Counted from the first letter of the stretch, positions 33,531 to 43,789 are shown. The stretch is DNA of 64,000 nucleotides from Dromiciops gliroides (GCF_019393635.1 NC_057861.1:657537724-657601723), one strand, 5' to 3'. The notes: a model not told the origin generated them from the letters alone. Made by a program: numbers and translations.

Positions 33531-34837
33531 GTTTTTTTAGTTTATTTATTTATTTATTTAACTTCTTGAATAGAATTTTATTTTCCAAAATATATGTAGA
33601 AACAAATTTTAACATCAATTTTTAAAAACTTTGTGTTCCAACTTCTCTTCCTCCCTCCCTTCCCACCCCCCACCCACAAGAACTCAAGCAATTCAAAATA
33701 AGTTATACATGAGTAGTCATGGAAAACATTCCCACATTAGTTAGGTTGTGAGAGAAAACAGTCCAAAAACCCCAAAACTTCAGATTAAGGAATTTTCAGA
33801 GGAAAAAATAAATAAATAAAAAATGTGTTTCCATCTGTTTTCAGATACCATCAGTTCTTTCTCTATAGATGGGTTGCTATTTTCATAAGTCCTTCAGGGT
33901 TATAATGGATCATTGCCTTGCTGAAAATAACCACATACTTCCCAGCAGATCATCTTACACTATTGCTGTTATTTTGTATATAGTACATTTCACTCTGCTT
34001 CAGTTCATGTAAGTCTTTCCAGGTTTTTCTGATAGTATCCTGTTCCTCATAACCTGTATATAGTACCTTAAACTTGACGGAGAATTTTCTTCATAATAGC
34101 CCAGCAAAGTAGGTACCATACGTTTTGCCATTATAATCAATCATCATAACTATTTTTCTCTATCCTATTCATTTCCCATGATATTTACTCTATTTTCTGT
34201 CTTCTTTTAACCTATTCCTCCTTAAAAGTGTTTTACTTTTGACCGACCCCTTCCCCGCTCTGCACTCCCTTTTTTCACCCTTCCTTCCTTCCTTATCCTC
34301 TTCCCCTCCTACTTTCCTGTAGGGTTAAATAGATTACTCCTCCCAATTGGATGTGAATGTTATTCCTTCTATGAGCCCACTCTGATGGGATTAAGGTCTT
34401 TGAGCTAATTCTGTGTTCTAAATTTTTCTTCCTCCCTCCTTCCTCAACCCTCCTTATGAAATCAAGCAATTCAATATATCATACTTGTGCAGTAATGCAG
34501 AACATCTTCACATTCCTCAAAAGTGTTTTGCTTTTTACTTCTCTCTCCCCCAATCTGCCCTTCCCTCCTTCCCCTCGCCCCCATCTCCCTCCCCTCCCTC
34601 AGTGCAAAAATATATTACTATACCTACTTGAGTATGTATGTTAGTCCTTCTTTGAGCCAATTCTGATGATATTAAGATTCACTCACTGCCCAACTCCTTC
34701 CCCCTTGTCCCCTCCCCTCCATAAGCTTTTTTCTTGTTTCCTTCATGTGAACTACCTCTCCCCAGACCATCTCTCCCCTTCCCCCTCCCCCAGTCTATTT
34801 CTCCTACACCTCAACCCTATTTTAAAGATGTAATCAT

Positions 34838-34963
34838 GGGTTGGTTAGGTGGCACAGTAGACGAAACACCAGCCCTGGACACAGGAGGCCCCAAGCCCAA
34901 ATGTGGCCCCAGACATAAGACACCGCACCCTGTCTGCCCCACAAAGAACAAAACATAAATGCT
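34838..34963 (+). repeat. SINE-derived block built into the L1/HAL1 lineage (copy 1)
   Basis: Starts 'gggttggttaggtggcacag', continues 'accagccctggacacaggag' and 'aaatgtggccccagac', then jumps to 'cctgtctgccccacaaag'. It is a shortened, GC-rich relative of the WSINE1-type SINE, antisense to the L1. No target duplication flanks it. Both junctions recur in the copy at 49.03 kb. Confidence 0.8.
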
Positions 34964-35123
34964 TTACAGATATCATCCCTTTATATTCAGTTCAGACCTG
35001 TGTCTTCTGTGAATTCCTTACTGAGATAGTTCTTAAGAGTTCAAAGTATTATCTTCCCATGTAGGAATGTTCACAGTTAGATCGTTTAATATCCCTCATG
35101 AAGTCTTTTTCCTGTTTACCTTT

Positions 35124-36089
35124 TTATGCCTCTCCAGGGTCTTGTATTTGAAAGTCAAATTTTTCATTCAGTTCAGGTTTTTTCATCACAAATGACTGAA
35201 AATCCTCTTTCCCATTGAAATTCCATTTTTTCCACTGAAAGATTATTCTTAGTTTTGCAGGATACGTGATTTTTGGCTGTAGTCCCAGTTCCTTTGCCCT
35301 TTCATCCTTTAATATAGAAGCTGCTAGATCTTGCTTTATCATTATTGGAGCTCCACAGTACTTGAATTCCTATTTTCTAGCTGCTTGCAATATTTTCTCC
35401 TTGACCTGGGAGTTCTGGAATTTGGCTATAATATTCCTGGAAGTTTTCTTTTTGGGATCTCTTTCAGGAGGTGATCAGTGGATTCTTTCAATTTCTATTT
35501 TAGCTTCTGCTTCTAGAATATCAGGACAATTTTCCCTCACAATCTCTTGGAGGATGGTGTCTAAGCTCCTGTTTTGGTCATGGTTTTCAGGTAGTCCAAT
35601 GATTTTCAAATGATCTCTCCTAGATTTATTTTCCAGGTCAGCTGTTTTTCCAAGAAGATATTTCACATTGCCCTCTATTTTTTCATTCAATTGGATTTGC
35701 TTTACTGTGTCTTGGTTTCTCATAAGGTCACCAGCTTCCATTTGTTCAATCCTAATTCTTAGGCAATTATTTTCATCATACAGCTTTTTAATCTTTTCCA
35801 TTTGGCTTTTCAAACTGTTGACTTTTTTCTCATGACTCTCTTGCATTGCTCTCATTTCTATTTCCTTTCTTTCCTCCCCATCTCTACATCTTTCTTATCT
35901 CTCTCCTATTTTCTCTTCAAAGTCCCTTTTGAGAGCTTCCATGGCCTGAGACCAGTCTATATTTTGCTTGGAAGCTTTGAATGTTGGAGCTCTTACCCTG
36001 TTATTATCTTCTTCTTCTGAGGTTGTATTGTCGTCTACCTTTCCCCCAAAGAAGTTTTCAATAGTCTTCTGCTTTCTCTGCCTACTCAT
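35124..36089 (-). pseudogene. HAL1/L1 ORF1 (RNA-binding chaperone), broken
   Basis: Encodes an L1 ORF1p-type protein, the trimeric single-strand RNA-binding partner of the element's ribonucleoprotein. The N-terminus reads MSRQRKQKTIENFFGGKVDD. A coiled coil follows (HEKKVNSLKSQMEKIKKLY), then the RRM signature (RRDHLKIIGLPENHDQ) and the C-terminal domain. The latter includes 'AASILKDERAKELGLQPK' and ends near PELNEKFDFQIQDPGEA. It is in at least three open pieces (36089-35895, 35855-35475, 35342-35124), so it is broken by stops or frameshifts. It clearly differs in sequence from the young L1 ORF1 at 37.4 kb (MSRQRKQ versus MSKKQKR start), hence another subfamily. Confidence 0.88.
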
Positions 36090-36251
36090 TCTGGCTTACT
36101 ATTTCTTGGCTTTTAACTCCTTCTTAAAGTGTAGCACTGCTTCCAGGACACACTGTTTGAGCTACAGTGTGTCCCAGGGTGTGATTGGGCTTCTTCTCAG
36201 CCTGCCTGGCCTGTGAATAACCACAGCCACTTTCAGAAGGAAATACATTTT

Positions 36252-36370
36252 AGGAGAAATTGTAGCTACAGGGAATAATGTGAGCAAAGACACAGAGACA
36301 TGAGAGGCCAGGGCAGGAAAAATGTATTGAATATAATATTTTGGGTAAACCAAATATTTTGGAAAGCAGA
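36252..36370 (-). mobile_element. L2 LINE, second piece
   Basis: Resumes directly after the 17-bp duplication: 'gtgagcaaagacacagagac', 'atgagaggccagggcagg'. Confidence 0.65.
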
Positions 36371-36374
36371 ACAT

Positions 36375-36540
36375 GGAGTGGCATGGAGGAAAGAGTATTG
36401 GATTTTGAAGTCAGAGGACCTGAATTCAGATCCCCACTCTGCCATTTACTACTTGTGTTATGTTGAGTTTTTGCATCTGTAAAATGAGGAAATTGGAATA
36501 GATTATCTCCAAAGATCCCTTCCAGCTTTAAATCATAGTG
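36375..36540 (+). mobile_element. MIR/THER1-type CORE-SINE
   Basis: 'tggaggaaagagtattgga', 'gtcagaggacctgaattcag', 'tttgcatctgtaaaatgagg'. Confidence 0.8.
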
Positions 36541-36544
36541 TGAG

Positions 36545-36837
36545 TACTATGAAATAAGGTCAAAAAGGTAGGTTGGAGGCAGATTATGGAAAGCCTTGAA
36601 TGTCAAGATAAAGAATCTCTGCTGTAACCTGAGTTCAAATCTGGCCTCAGACACTTGAAACACTAGCTGTGTGACCCCGGGCAAGTCACTTAATTCTCAT
36701 TGCCCCACCAAAAAAGAATATATGCTTTAGAAGCAATTAGTAGTCAATAATTAATTTTTTTAGAAGAGATGGGGAAAGATTGCAGTTATGTATTAAGAAG
36801 ATCATTCATAAAGCAGTGTATGAAGAATAAATTGGGG
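36545..36837 (-). mobile_element. L2 LINE, third piece, with a truncated SINE
   Basis: Antisense L2 ('aggcagattatggaaagcct', 'tgaatgtcaagataaagaa') is interrupted by a 5'-truncated SINE at about 36622-36716. It ends at the young L1's target duplication. Confidence 0.65.
36622..36716 (+). mobile_element. 5'-truncated WSINE1-type SINE
   Basis: Only the 3' two thirds remain: 'gagttcaaatctggcctcag' to 'tctcattgccccacc' plus A tail. No clear flanking duplication. Confidence 0.88.
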
Positions 36838-37420
36838 GTGGAGCCAAGATGGTGGAGAGGAAACAGCAAGCTGCCTGAGCTCTCCTTCTGTTCCCTCAAA
36901 AAGAACATTAAATCAAGCATCTGGACAGATTCTGAAACTAAAGAATCTGCAAAGAGACAAAGAAACACAGTCTTCCAACCAGAATTTAGAAGACATCAGG
37001 AAAAGGTCAGTCTGACTCGGGCAAAAGAGAGGGAGAGGCCCAGTGCAGGGCAGCAGCCCAGCACCGAGGGGATTGGGGCAAGTCAGCGGGAGCAACAGGC
37101 CACAGCCGACCAACTGAGGCCCCTGGAACCTGGCTCAAAAAATCTGGTGGCCAAGAAGGACAGTGGAAAAACCTACCTGCACCAGCCGAGAGGACAAGTT
37201 GCCAGCGGTAGGGCCATGAACAGGATAGGTGCGACCAGGCACACAGACGCAGCGCACTTAGACAGGAAGTGCAGGGTGGTGAACTGCACACACTATAAAG
37301 GCCTCAGAGTAAAAAGCCAGTCACACAGCACCTATACCCCTGCACAAGAAGCCCAAAACAAGGACCCTGGTACGCCCAGAGCAGACCTCAACTTAAAAAA
37401 TAAATAAATAAGTTGCAATA
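36838..37420 (+). promoter_or_regulatory. L1 5' UTR / internal promoter
   Basis: About 580 bp and more GC-rich than the flanks. It contains CAAGATGG at 36845-36852, the core of a YY1 site found at the same place in human L1, which sets the transcription start there. One sense frame is open throughout (to 37407) without a start codon near the 5' end. An antisense 94-codon frame runs 37291-37007. Confidence 0.75.
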
Positions 37421-38516
37421 ATGAGTAAGAAGCAAAAAAGAGCCCTCTCCATTGAGAGCTTCTGTATCAATAGGGAAGAAGCCAACACAAACTCAGATGA
37501 GGATAATACCCTCAAATTGTCTACATGTGACGCCTCACGAGGGAAGGTGAATTGGTCTCAAGAACAAAAAGCCTTCCTGGAAGAGCTCAAAAAGGATTTC
37601 AAAAATCAATTGAGAGAGATAGAAGAAAAAATGGGGAGAGAAATGAAAGCAAAACAAGAAAACTATGAAAAAAGAATCAGCAGCTTGGAAAAGGAAGCAC
37701 AAAGATTGACTGCAGTAAACAATTCCTTAAAAAATTCATCTGGCCAAATGGAAAAAAAAGGTGCATAATCTCATTGAAGAAAACAATGCCTTAAAAAATT
37801 CATCTGGCCAAATGGAAAAAAAGGTGCATAATCTCATTAAAGAAAACAATGCCTTAAAAATTAAAATTGGACAATTGGAAGATAAGGAATCCATGAGACA
37901 CCGGGAATCAGTCAAGCAGAATCAAAAGAATGAAAAAATAGAAGAAAATGTGAAATACCTCATTGGAAAGACAACTGATCTGGAAAACAGATCAAGGAGA
38001 GACAATTTGAGAATCATTGGACTGCCTGAAAGCCATGACCAGAAAAATAATCTAGACACTATACTCCAGGAAATTATTAAGGAGAACTGGCCTGATATCA
38101 TAGAATCAGAGGATAAAATCATCATTGAAAGAATCCACCAATCACCTCCTGAAAGAGACCCCAAAAGGAAAACTCCAAGGAATATTGTAGCCAAATTCCA
38201 GAATTATCAGGTGAAGGAGAAAATACTCCGAGCAGCCAGAAAGAAGCAATTTAAATATCATGGAGCCACAGTCAGGATTGCTCAGGACCTGGCAGCTTCA
38301 ATATTAAAGGACCGCAAGGCTTGGAATATGATATTCTGGAAGGCAAAGGAGCTTGGATTGCAGCCAAGAATCTATTACCCAGCAAAAATGGGCATTCTCT
38401 TTCAGGGGAAAAGATGGACATTTAATGACATTGGGGAATTTCAATCATTCCTGGTGAAAAGACCAGAACTGAATAGAAAATTCAATCTTAACATACAAGA
38501 CTCAAGAGAAGTTTAA
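37421..38516 (+). pseudogene. L1 ORF1p, one frameshift from intact
   Basis: ORF1p is the L1 RNA-binding, nucleic-acid chaperone protein that coats L1 RNA in the cytoplasmic ribonucleoprotein. The start MSKKQKRALSIESFCINREE at 37421 is the first ATG after the 5' UTR. Residues about 45-150 form a coiled coil (KKDFKNQLREIEEKMGREMK onwards). Then come the RRM (RRDNLRIIGLPESHDQ) and the C-terminal domain (QVKEKILRAARKKQFKYHG, GLQPRIYYPAKMGILFQGK), ending IQDSREV. The frame is about 364 codons, slightly longer than usual, because a 63-bp unit (21 residues, three heptads) is tandemly duplicated at about 37725-37851. One extra A in the A8 run at 37752-37759 shifts the frame, and the other duplicate has A7. 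Otherwise no stops, so this decay is recent. Confidence 0.93.
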
Positions 38517-39101
38517 AAAGGTAAACAGAGGGGAAAAATGGTTACTCAATTAGGTTAAACTGTTTATATCCCTACATGGGAAGATAATACTCATAACTCT
38601 TAAGAACTGTAAATGTATTTGGGCAGAGAGAAGCATTTTACACAGAGGGTATAAATATCAATTTTCTTTGATGTGATGATACAAAGAAAACTAAGGGGTT
38701 AAAAAGGGAGTCTATGGGGAGGAGAGGAAAGGGGAGGTGGAATGGGGTGAATTATATCATATGAAGAGGTGGAAAAAAAACACCTATTACAATAGAGGGA
38801 AAGAAAGGAGGGGTGAACATTGTTTCAACCTTACTTTCATTAGATTTGATTCAAAGAGAGAATAACATATACGTTCACTGGGATAAAGAAACTTAGCTCA
38901 CACTTCAGGGAAGCAAAAGGGGAAGGGAAAGTTGGGGGACTGATAGAAGGGGGGGAAAAGCAAGGGAGAAAAGGGTAAAGAAAAGAGAGGGGGGTGATAA
39001 AAAGGGAGGGCAGATTGGGGGAGGCAGGGGTAAGAAGGAAAAGGTGGGTGACTAGGAATAGGGTGAAAGAAGCGGGGAAAAGTACAAAGGGTGTAAATAT
39101 A
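38517..39101 (+). other. L1 inter-ORF region, purine-rich
   Basis: An unusually long (585 bp) spacer for an L1. From 38700 to 39090 it is mostly A and G with many runs of three or more G. The part before that ('cctacatgggaagataatac', 'gaagcattttacacagag') aligns with the HAL1-like copies but has no SINE-derived block. Confidence 0.8.
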
Positions 39102-42100
39102 ATGGAGGGGAATAGACAGTCAGTAATAATAACTGTGAATGTGAATGTGATGAACTCTGCTATAAAACAGAAATGAATTGCAGAGTGGATTAAAAACCAG
39201 AATCCTACAATATGCTGTTTACAAGAAACACATTTGAAGCAGAGAGATACACAAAGAGTAAAGGTAAAAGGCTGGAGCAGAATATATTGTGCTTCAGCTA
39301 AAGTAAAAAAAGCAGGGGTAGCAATCGTTATCTCAGACAAAGGGCAGGCAAAAATAGATGTCATTAAAAGAGATAAGGAAGTAAATTACATCTTGCTAAA
39401 AGGTACTATAGATAATGAGTTAATATCAATATTAAATATGTATATGCCAAGTGGTATAGCATCCAAACTCTTAGAGGGGAAGTTAAATGAGTTACAAGAG
39501 GAATTAGACAGTAATACTATACTAGTGGGGGATCTGAATCTCCCCTCTCAGAATTCGATAAATCTAGCTGAAAAATAAATAAGAAAGAAGTGAAAGAGGT
39601 GAATAGATTACTAGAAAATTTAGACATGATAGATGTCTGGAGAAAATTGAATGGGGATAGAAAGGAATATACATTTTTCTCAGCAGTACATGGCACATTT
39701 TCAAAAATTGACCATGTATTAGGGCACAAAAATTTCACAGTCAAATGTAGAAAGGCAGAAATAGTAAATGCATCCTTCTCAGATCATGATGCAATAAAAA
39801 TTACATGTAAGAAAGAGCCAGGGAAAAGTAGAATGAAAATCAATTGAAATCATAGAAACAATCAGTAACTATATCAAAGACAATGACAATAATGAGACAA
39901 TATACCAAAATCTATGGGATGCAGCCAAAGCAGTACTTAGGGGACATTTTATAGCTCTAAATCCTTGCATGAATAAAAAAGAGAAAGAGGAGATTAATGA
40001 ATTGGGCATGCAACTTAAAAAGCTAGAAAAAGAACAAATTAGAAATCCCCAATTAGATACTAAACTAGAGATCCTGAAAATTAAAGGAGAAATTAATAAA
40101 ATTTAAAGCAAAAAAACTATAGAATTAATCAATAAAACTAAGAGCTGGTTTTATGAAAAAAACAATAAAATAGATAAAATCTTGGTTAATTTGATTAAAA
40201 AAAAGAAAGAAGAAAACCAAATTACCAGTATCAAAAATGAAAAGGGTGATGTTACCACCAATGAAGTGGAAATTAAATCAATAATTAGGAATTATTTTTC
40301 CCAACTGTATGCCAATAAATTTGACAATCTAAATGAAATGGATGAATATTTACAAAAATACAAACTGCCCAGGTTAACTGAAGAGGAAATAAAATCCTTA
40401 AATAAATCCACATTAGAAAAAGAAATTGAACAAGCCATTAATAAACTCCCTAAGAAAAAATCCCCAGGGCCAGATGGGTTTACAGGTGAATTTTACCAAA
40501 CATTTGAAGAACAATTAATTCCAATATTATACAAATTATTTGGAAAAATAGGTGAAGGAGTTCTACCAAATTCGTTTTATGACACAAATATGGTGGTGAT
40601 ACCAAAACCAGGCAGAGCAAAAACAGAGAAAGAAAATTATAGACCAATTTCCCTAATGAATATTTTTTTTCTTTTTCTTTTCTTTTTTTTTTTTTTTTTT
40701 TAGTGAGGCAATTGGGGTTAACTGACTTGCCCAGGGTCACACAGCTAATAAGTGTTAAGTGTCTGAGGCCGGATTTGAACTCAGGTACTCCTGACTCCAG
40801 GGCCGGTGCTCTATCCACTGTGCCACCTAGCTGCCCCTCCCTAATGAATATTGATGCTAAAATATTAAATAAGATATTAGCAAGGAGATTACAGCAAGTG
40901 ATCACCAGGATAATACACTATGACCAGGTAGGATTTATACCAGGAATGCAGGACTGGTTCAACCTTAGGGAATCTATTAACATAATTAACTACATCAATA
41001 AGAAAACCAACCAAAATCATATGATTATCTCAATAGATGCAGAGAAAGCTTTTGACAAAATACAGCACCCATTCCTAATAAAAACACTAGAGAGTTTAGG
41101 AATAGGGGGAGCTTTCCTTAAAATAATAAACAGTGTCTACCTAAAACCATCAGCAAGTATTATATGCAATGGAGATAAATTAGAGGCCTTCCCAATAAGA
41201 TCAGGGGTGAAATGGGGATGTCCATTATCACCCCTATTATTTAATATTGTCCTAGAAATGTTAGCTTTAGCAATCAGAGAAGAGAAAGGAATTAAAGGAA
41301 TTAGAATAGGCAAGGAGGAAACAGAACTATCACTCTTTGCAGATGATATGATGTTATACTTAGAGAATCCTAGAGAATCAACTGAAAAATTACTTGAAAC
41401 AATTAACAACTTTAGCAAAGTAGCAGGATATAAAATAAATCCACATAAATCATCAGCATTTCTATACATGACCTACAAAGTCCAGCAGCAAGAGATAGAA
41501 AGAGAAATTCCATTTAAAGTAATGGTAGATAATATAAAATACTTGGGAGTCTTCTTGCCAAGACAAACCCAGGAACTCTATGAACACAACTACCAAACAC
41601 TCTTCACACAAATCAAATCAGATCTAAATAATTGGAAAGATATCAATTGCTCCTGGATAGGCAGAGCTAATATAGTAAAAATGACAATACTGCCTAAATT
41701 AATTTACTTATTCAGTGACATACCAATCAGACTACCTAAAAATTATTTGATAGAGCTAGAAAAAATAATAACAAAATTCATCTGGAAAAACAAAAAAAAT
41801 CAAGAATATCCAGGGAAATAATAAAAAAAAATTCACAGGAAGGTGGGTTAGCAGTACCAAACCTGGAACTTTACTATAAAGCGGCAGTCATCAAAACTAT
41901 CTGGTACTGGCTAAAAAATAGAGTGGTAGATCAATGGAATAGGCTAGGCACAGGAAATGCAGTAGTAAATGACACTAGTAATGTAGTGTTTGCTAAACCC
42001 AAAGACTCCAGCTTCTGGGATAGGAACTCAGTTTTTGACAAAAACTGCTAGGAAAACTGGAAGACAGTATGGCAGAAATCAGGCATAGACCAACATCTTA

Positions 42101-43077
42101 CACCTTATACTAAAATAAGGTCGAAATGGATACACGATTTAGACATAAGAGGTGATACCATAGGTAAATTAGGAGAGAAAGGAATAGTCTACCTATCAGA
42201 TCTTTGGGAAGGAAAACAGTTTATGACCAAACAAGAGATAGAGTATATTATAAAATGCAAAATGGATGATTTTGATTACATTAAATTAAAATTTTTTTGT
42301 ACAAACAGAAGCAATGCATCCAAAATTAGAAGGGAGGCAGAAAGCTGGGAAACAATTTTTATGGCCAGTACTTCTGATAAAGGCCTCATCTCTAAAATAT
42401 ATAGGGAACTAAATAAAATTTATAAGAATCCAAGTCTTTCCCCAATTGAGAAATGGTCAAAGGATATGAACAGGCAGTTTTCTGATGAAGAAAGTAAAGC
42501 TATCTATTCCCATATGAAAAAATGCTCTAAATCTCTAATGATTAGACAGATGCAAATTAAAACAACTCTGAGGTACCACCTGACCCCTATCAAATTGGCT
42601 AAAATGACACAAAAGGAAAATAATAAATGTTGGAGAAGCTGTGGGAAAATTGGAACACTAATGCATTGTTGGTGGAGCTGTGAACTGATCCAGCCTTTCT
42701 GGAGAGCAATTTGGAATTATGCCCAAAGGTCAATAAAGCTGTCCATACCCTTTGACCCAGCAATACCACTTTGGGGTCTTTTCCCCAAAGAAATCATGGA
42801 AAGGGGAAAGGGACACACATGTAAAAAAATATTTATAGCTTCTCTTTATGTGGTAGCAAGGAATTGGAAGTTGAGGGGATGCCCATCAATTCGGGAATGG
42901 GGAGATAAGTTGTGGTATATGAATACAATGGAATACTATTGTTCTTTAAGAAACAATGAGCAGGAGGAGTTCAAAGAAACCTGGAGGGTCTTGCGTGGGC
43001 TGATGATGAGTGAGATGAGCAGAACCAGAAGAACATTGTACACAGTATCATCAACATTGAGTGTTGATCTACTGTGA
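39102..43077 (+). pseudogene. L1 ORF2p endonuclease / reverse transcriptase, broken
   Basis: ORF2p nicks target DNA and copies L1 RNA onto it. I take the ATG at 39102 (MEGNRQSVIITVNVNVMNS). The endonuclease shows QETHLKQRDT near 39225, VGDLNLPSQ near 39527 and the catalytic SDHD near 39780. The reverse transcriptase shows [15 protein letters not shown] near 40460, YRPISLMN (where a SINE splits the frame, 40665-40837), [34 protein letters not shown] and the catalytic FADD at 41336-41347. The C-terminal Cys-rich motif (CWRSC ... HCWWSC) is at about 42628-42681. Stops occur at 39174 (probably CGA to TGA), 39576, near 39845, near 40104, 41819 and near 42050. The last 284 codons (42223-43077) are uninterrupted. 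Confidence 0.95.
40665..40837 (-). mobile_element. WSINE1-type SINE inside L1 ORF2
   Basis: Reverse copy with a long T-rich tail at 40665-40702, ending ctgtgccacctagctgcccc. It has a perfect 15-bp duplication, tccctaatgaatatt, at 40650-40664 and 40838-40852. Close to consensus, and necessarily younger than the L1 it sits in. Confidence 0.98.
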
Positions 43078-43530
43078 TGGACTATATTCTTCTCAGCAAT
43101 GCAATGGTACAGAAGAGTTCCAGGGAACTCATGATAGAAGAGGATCTCTAAATCCAAGGGGAAAAAAAAAAAGAACTGTGGAGTATAGATGCTGAATGAA
43201 TCATACTATTTCTTTTGTTTTTGGTGCTGTTGTTGTTTCTATTTTGAGGTTTTTCATCATTGCTCTGATTTTTCTCTTATAACATGACTAATACAGAAAT
43301 AGGATTAATGTTATTATGTGTATGTGTGTATACATATATATATGTATATATATGTATGTATATGTGCATATATATAACATATATATATATATATGAAACC
43401 TATATCAGATTACCTGCTGTCTAGGGGAGGGGGGGAGAAAAATTTGAAATTGGAAAGCTTTTATAAACAAAAGTTGAGAACTATCTTTACATGTAATGGG
43501 AAAAAAATAAAATACTTTATTAATTAAAAA
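43078..43530 (+). other. L1 3' UTR
   Basis: Contains a TG/TA-rich patch (about 43315-43395), then 'cagattacctgctgtctagg' and a G-rich run (gggagggggggag) at about 43425. It ends at AATAAA and an A-rich tail. The truncated copies at 24.4 and 47.6 kb share this plan in reverse. Confidence 0.88.
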
Positions 43531-43640
43531 AAGAATAAATTGGGGAGAAGTTAGACTGGAAGCAGGAAGAATAGTTAAAAGATTATAATAGTTTCTGTTA
43601 AAAAGAGATGAGGTGAATAGATAGGGATATCATTATAGGG
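43531..43640 (-). mobile_element. L2 LINE, fourth piece
   Basis: Resumes after the L1 target duplication: 'agttagactggaagcagga', 'tataatagtttctg', as expected for the continuation of the antisense L2. Confidence 0.55.
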
Positions 43641-43789
43641 TATTGAAAGTACTATTTGTTTAGGGAGGAGTCCGAGAAAATTCTAGAAGGCACATAGTTA
43701 CATGGTTAGTGGAAACAGAAATTGCCTTGTAATTTATAAGGTTTTGACTCTTTAAACAATGATTTTCTAGAAGTTGTGTCATGTTCCAC

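Larger units (their letters stand above)
33373..36234 (-). mobile_element. composite HAL1-like (ORF2-less L1) insertion, two units in tandem
   Basis: The whole block is flanked by a perfect 17-bp duplication, agaaggaaatacatttt, at 33356-33372 and 36235-36251. The integration site on the element strand is CT/AAAA, typical of L1 endonuclease. Read 5' to 3' on the minus strand it holds: a partial 5' UTR; an ORF1 (36089-35124); an antisense SINE-derived block (34963-34838); a purine-rich inter-ORF region; a 3' UTR piece (to 34418); directly joined to a second unit (34417-33540) with inter-ORF region, MIR-like piece and 3' UTR. About 155 bp of non-L1 sequence (33376-33530) lies between this end and the duplication. 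No ORF2 endonuclease or polymerase is present. Name HAL1 is by analogy with the known half-L1 families. Confidence 0.78.
36838..43530 (+). mobile_element. full-length young L1 LINE
   Basis: Complete element of about 6.7 kb including a 173-bp SINE. A perfect 15-bp duplication, aagaataaattgggg, flanks it at 36823-36837 and 43531-43545. Parts: 5' UTR 36838-37420, ORF1 37421-38516, purine-rich inter-ORF 38517-39101, ORF2 39102-43077, 3' UTR to an A-rich end with AATAAA at 43507. The extreme 5' end, gtggagccaagatggtggag, resembles the first bases of human L1. It split the older L2 whose two halves lie on either side. ORF2 has several stops, so this copy cannot move by itself now, but its frames are long and it is the youngest L1 here. 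Confidence 0.96.

Noticed and set aside
36769-37407. 212-codon + frame as a host gene
   Set aside because: It starts in the L2 flank, crosses the 15-bp target duplication and then runs through the L1 5' UTR. It is an open stretch of a mobile element.
38840-39364. 174-codon minus frame rich in Phe/Pro/Leu
   Set aside because: Shadow of the purine-rich L1 spacer and the start of ORF2.
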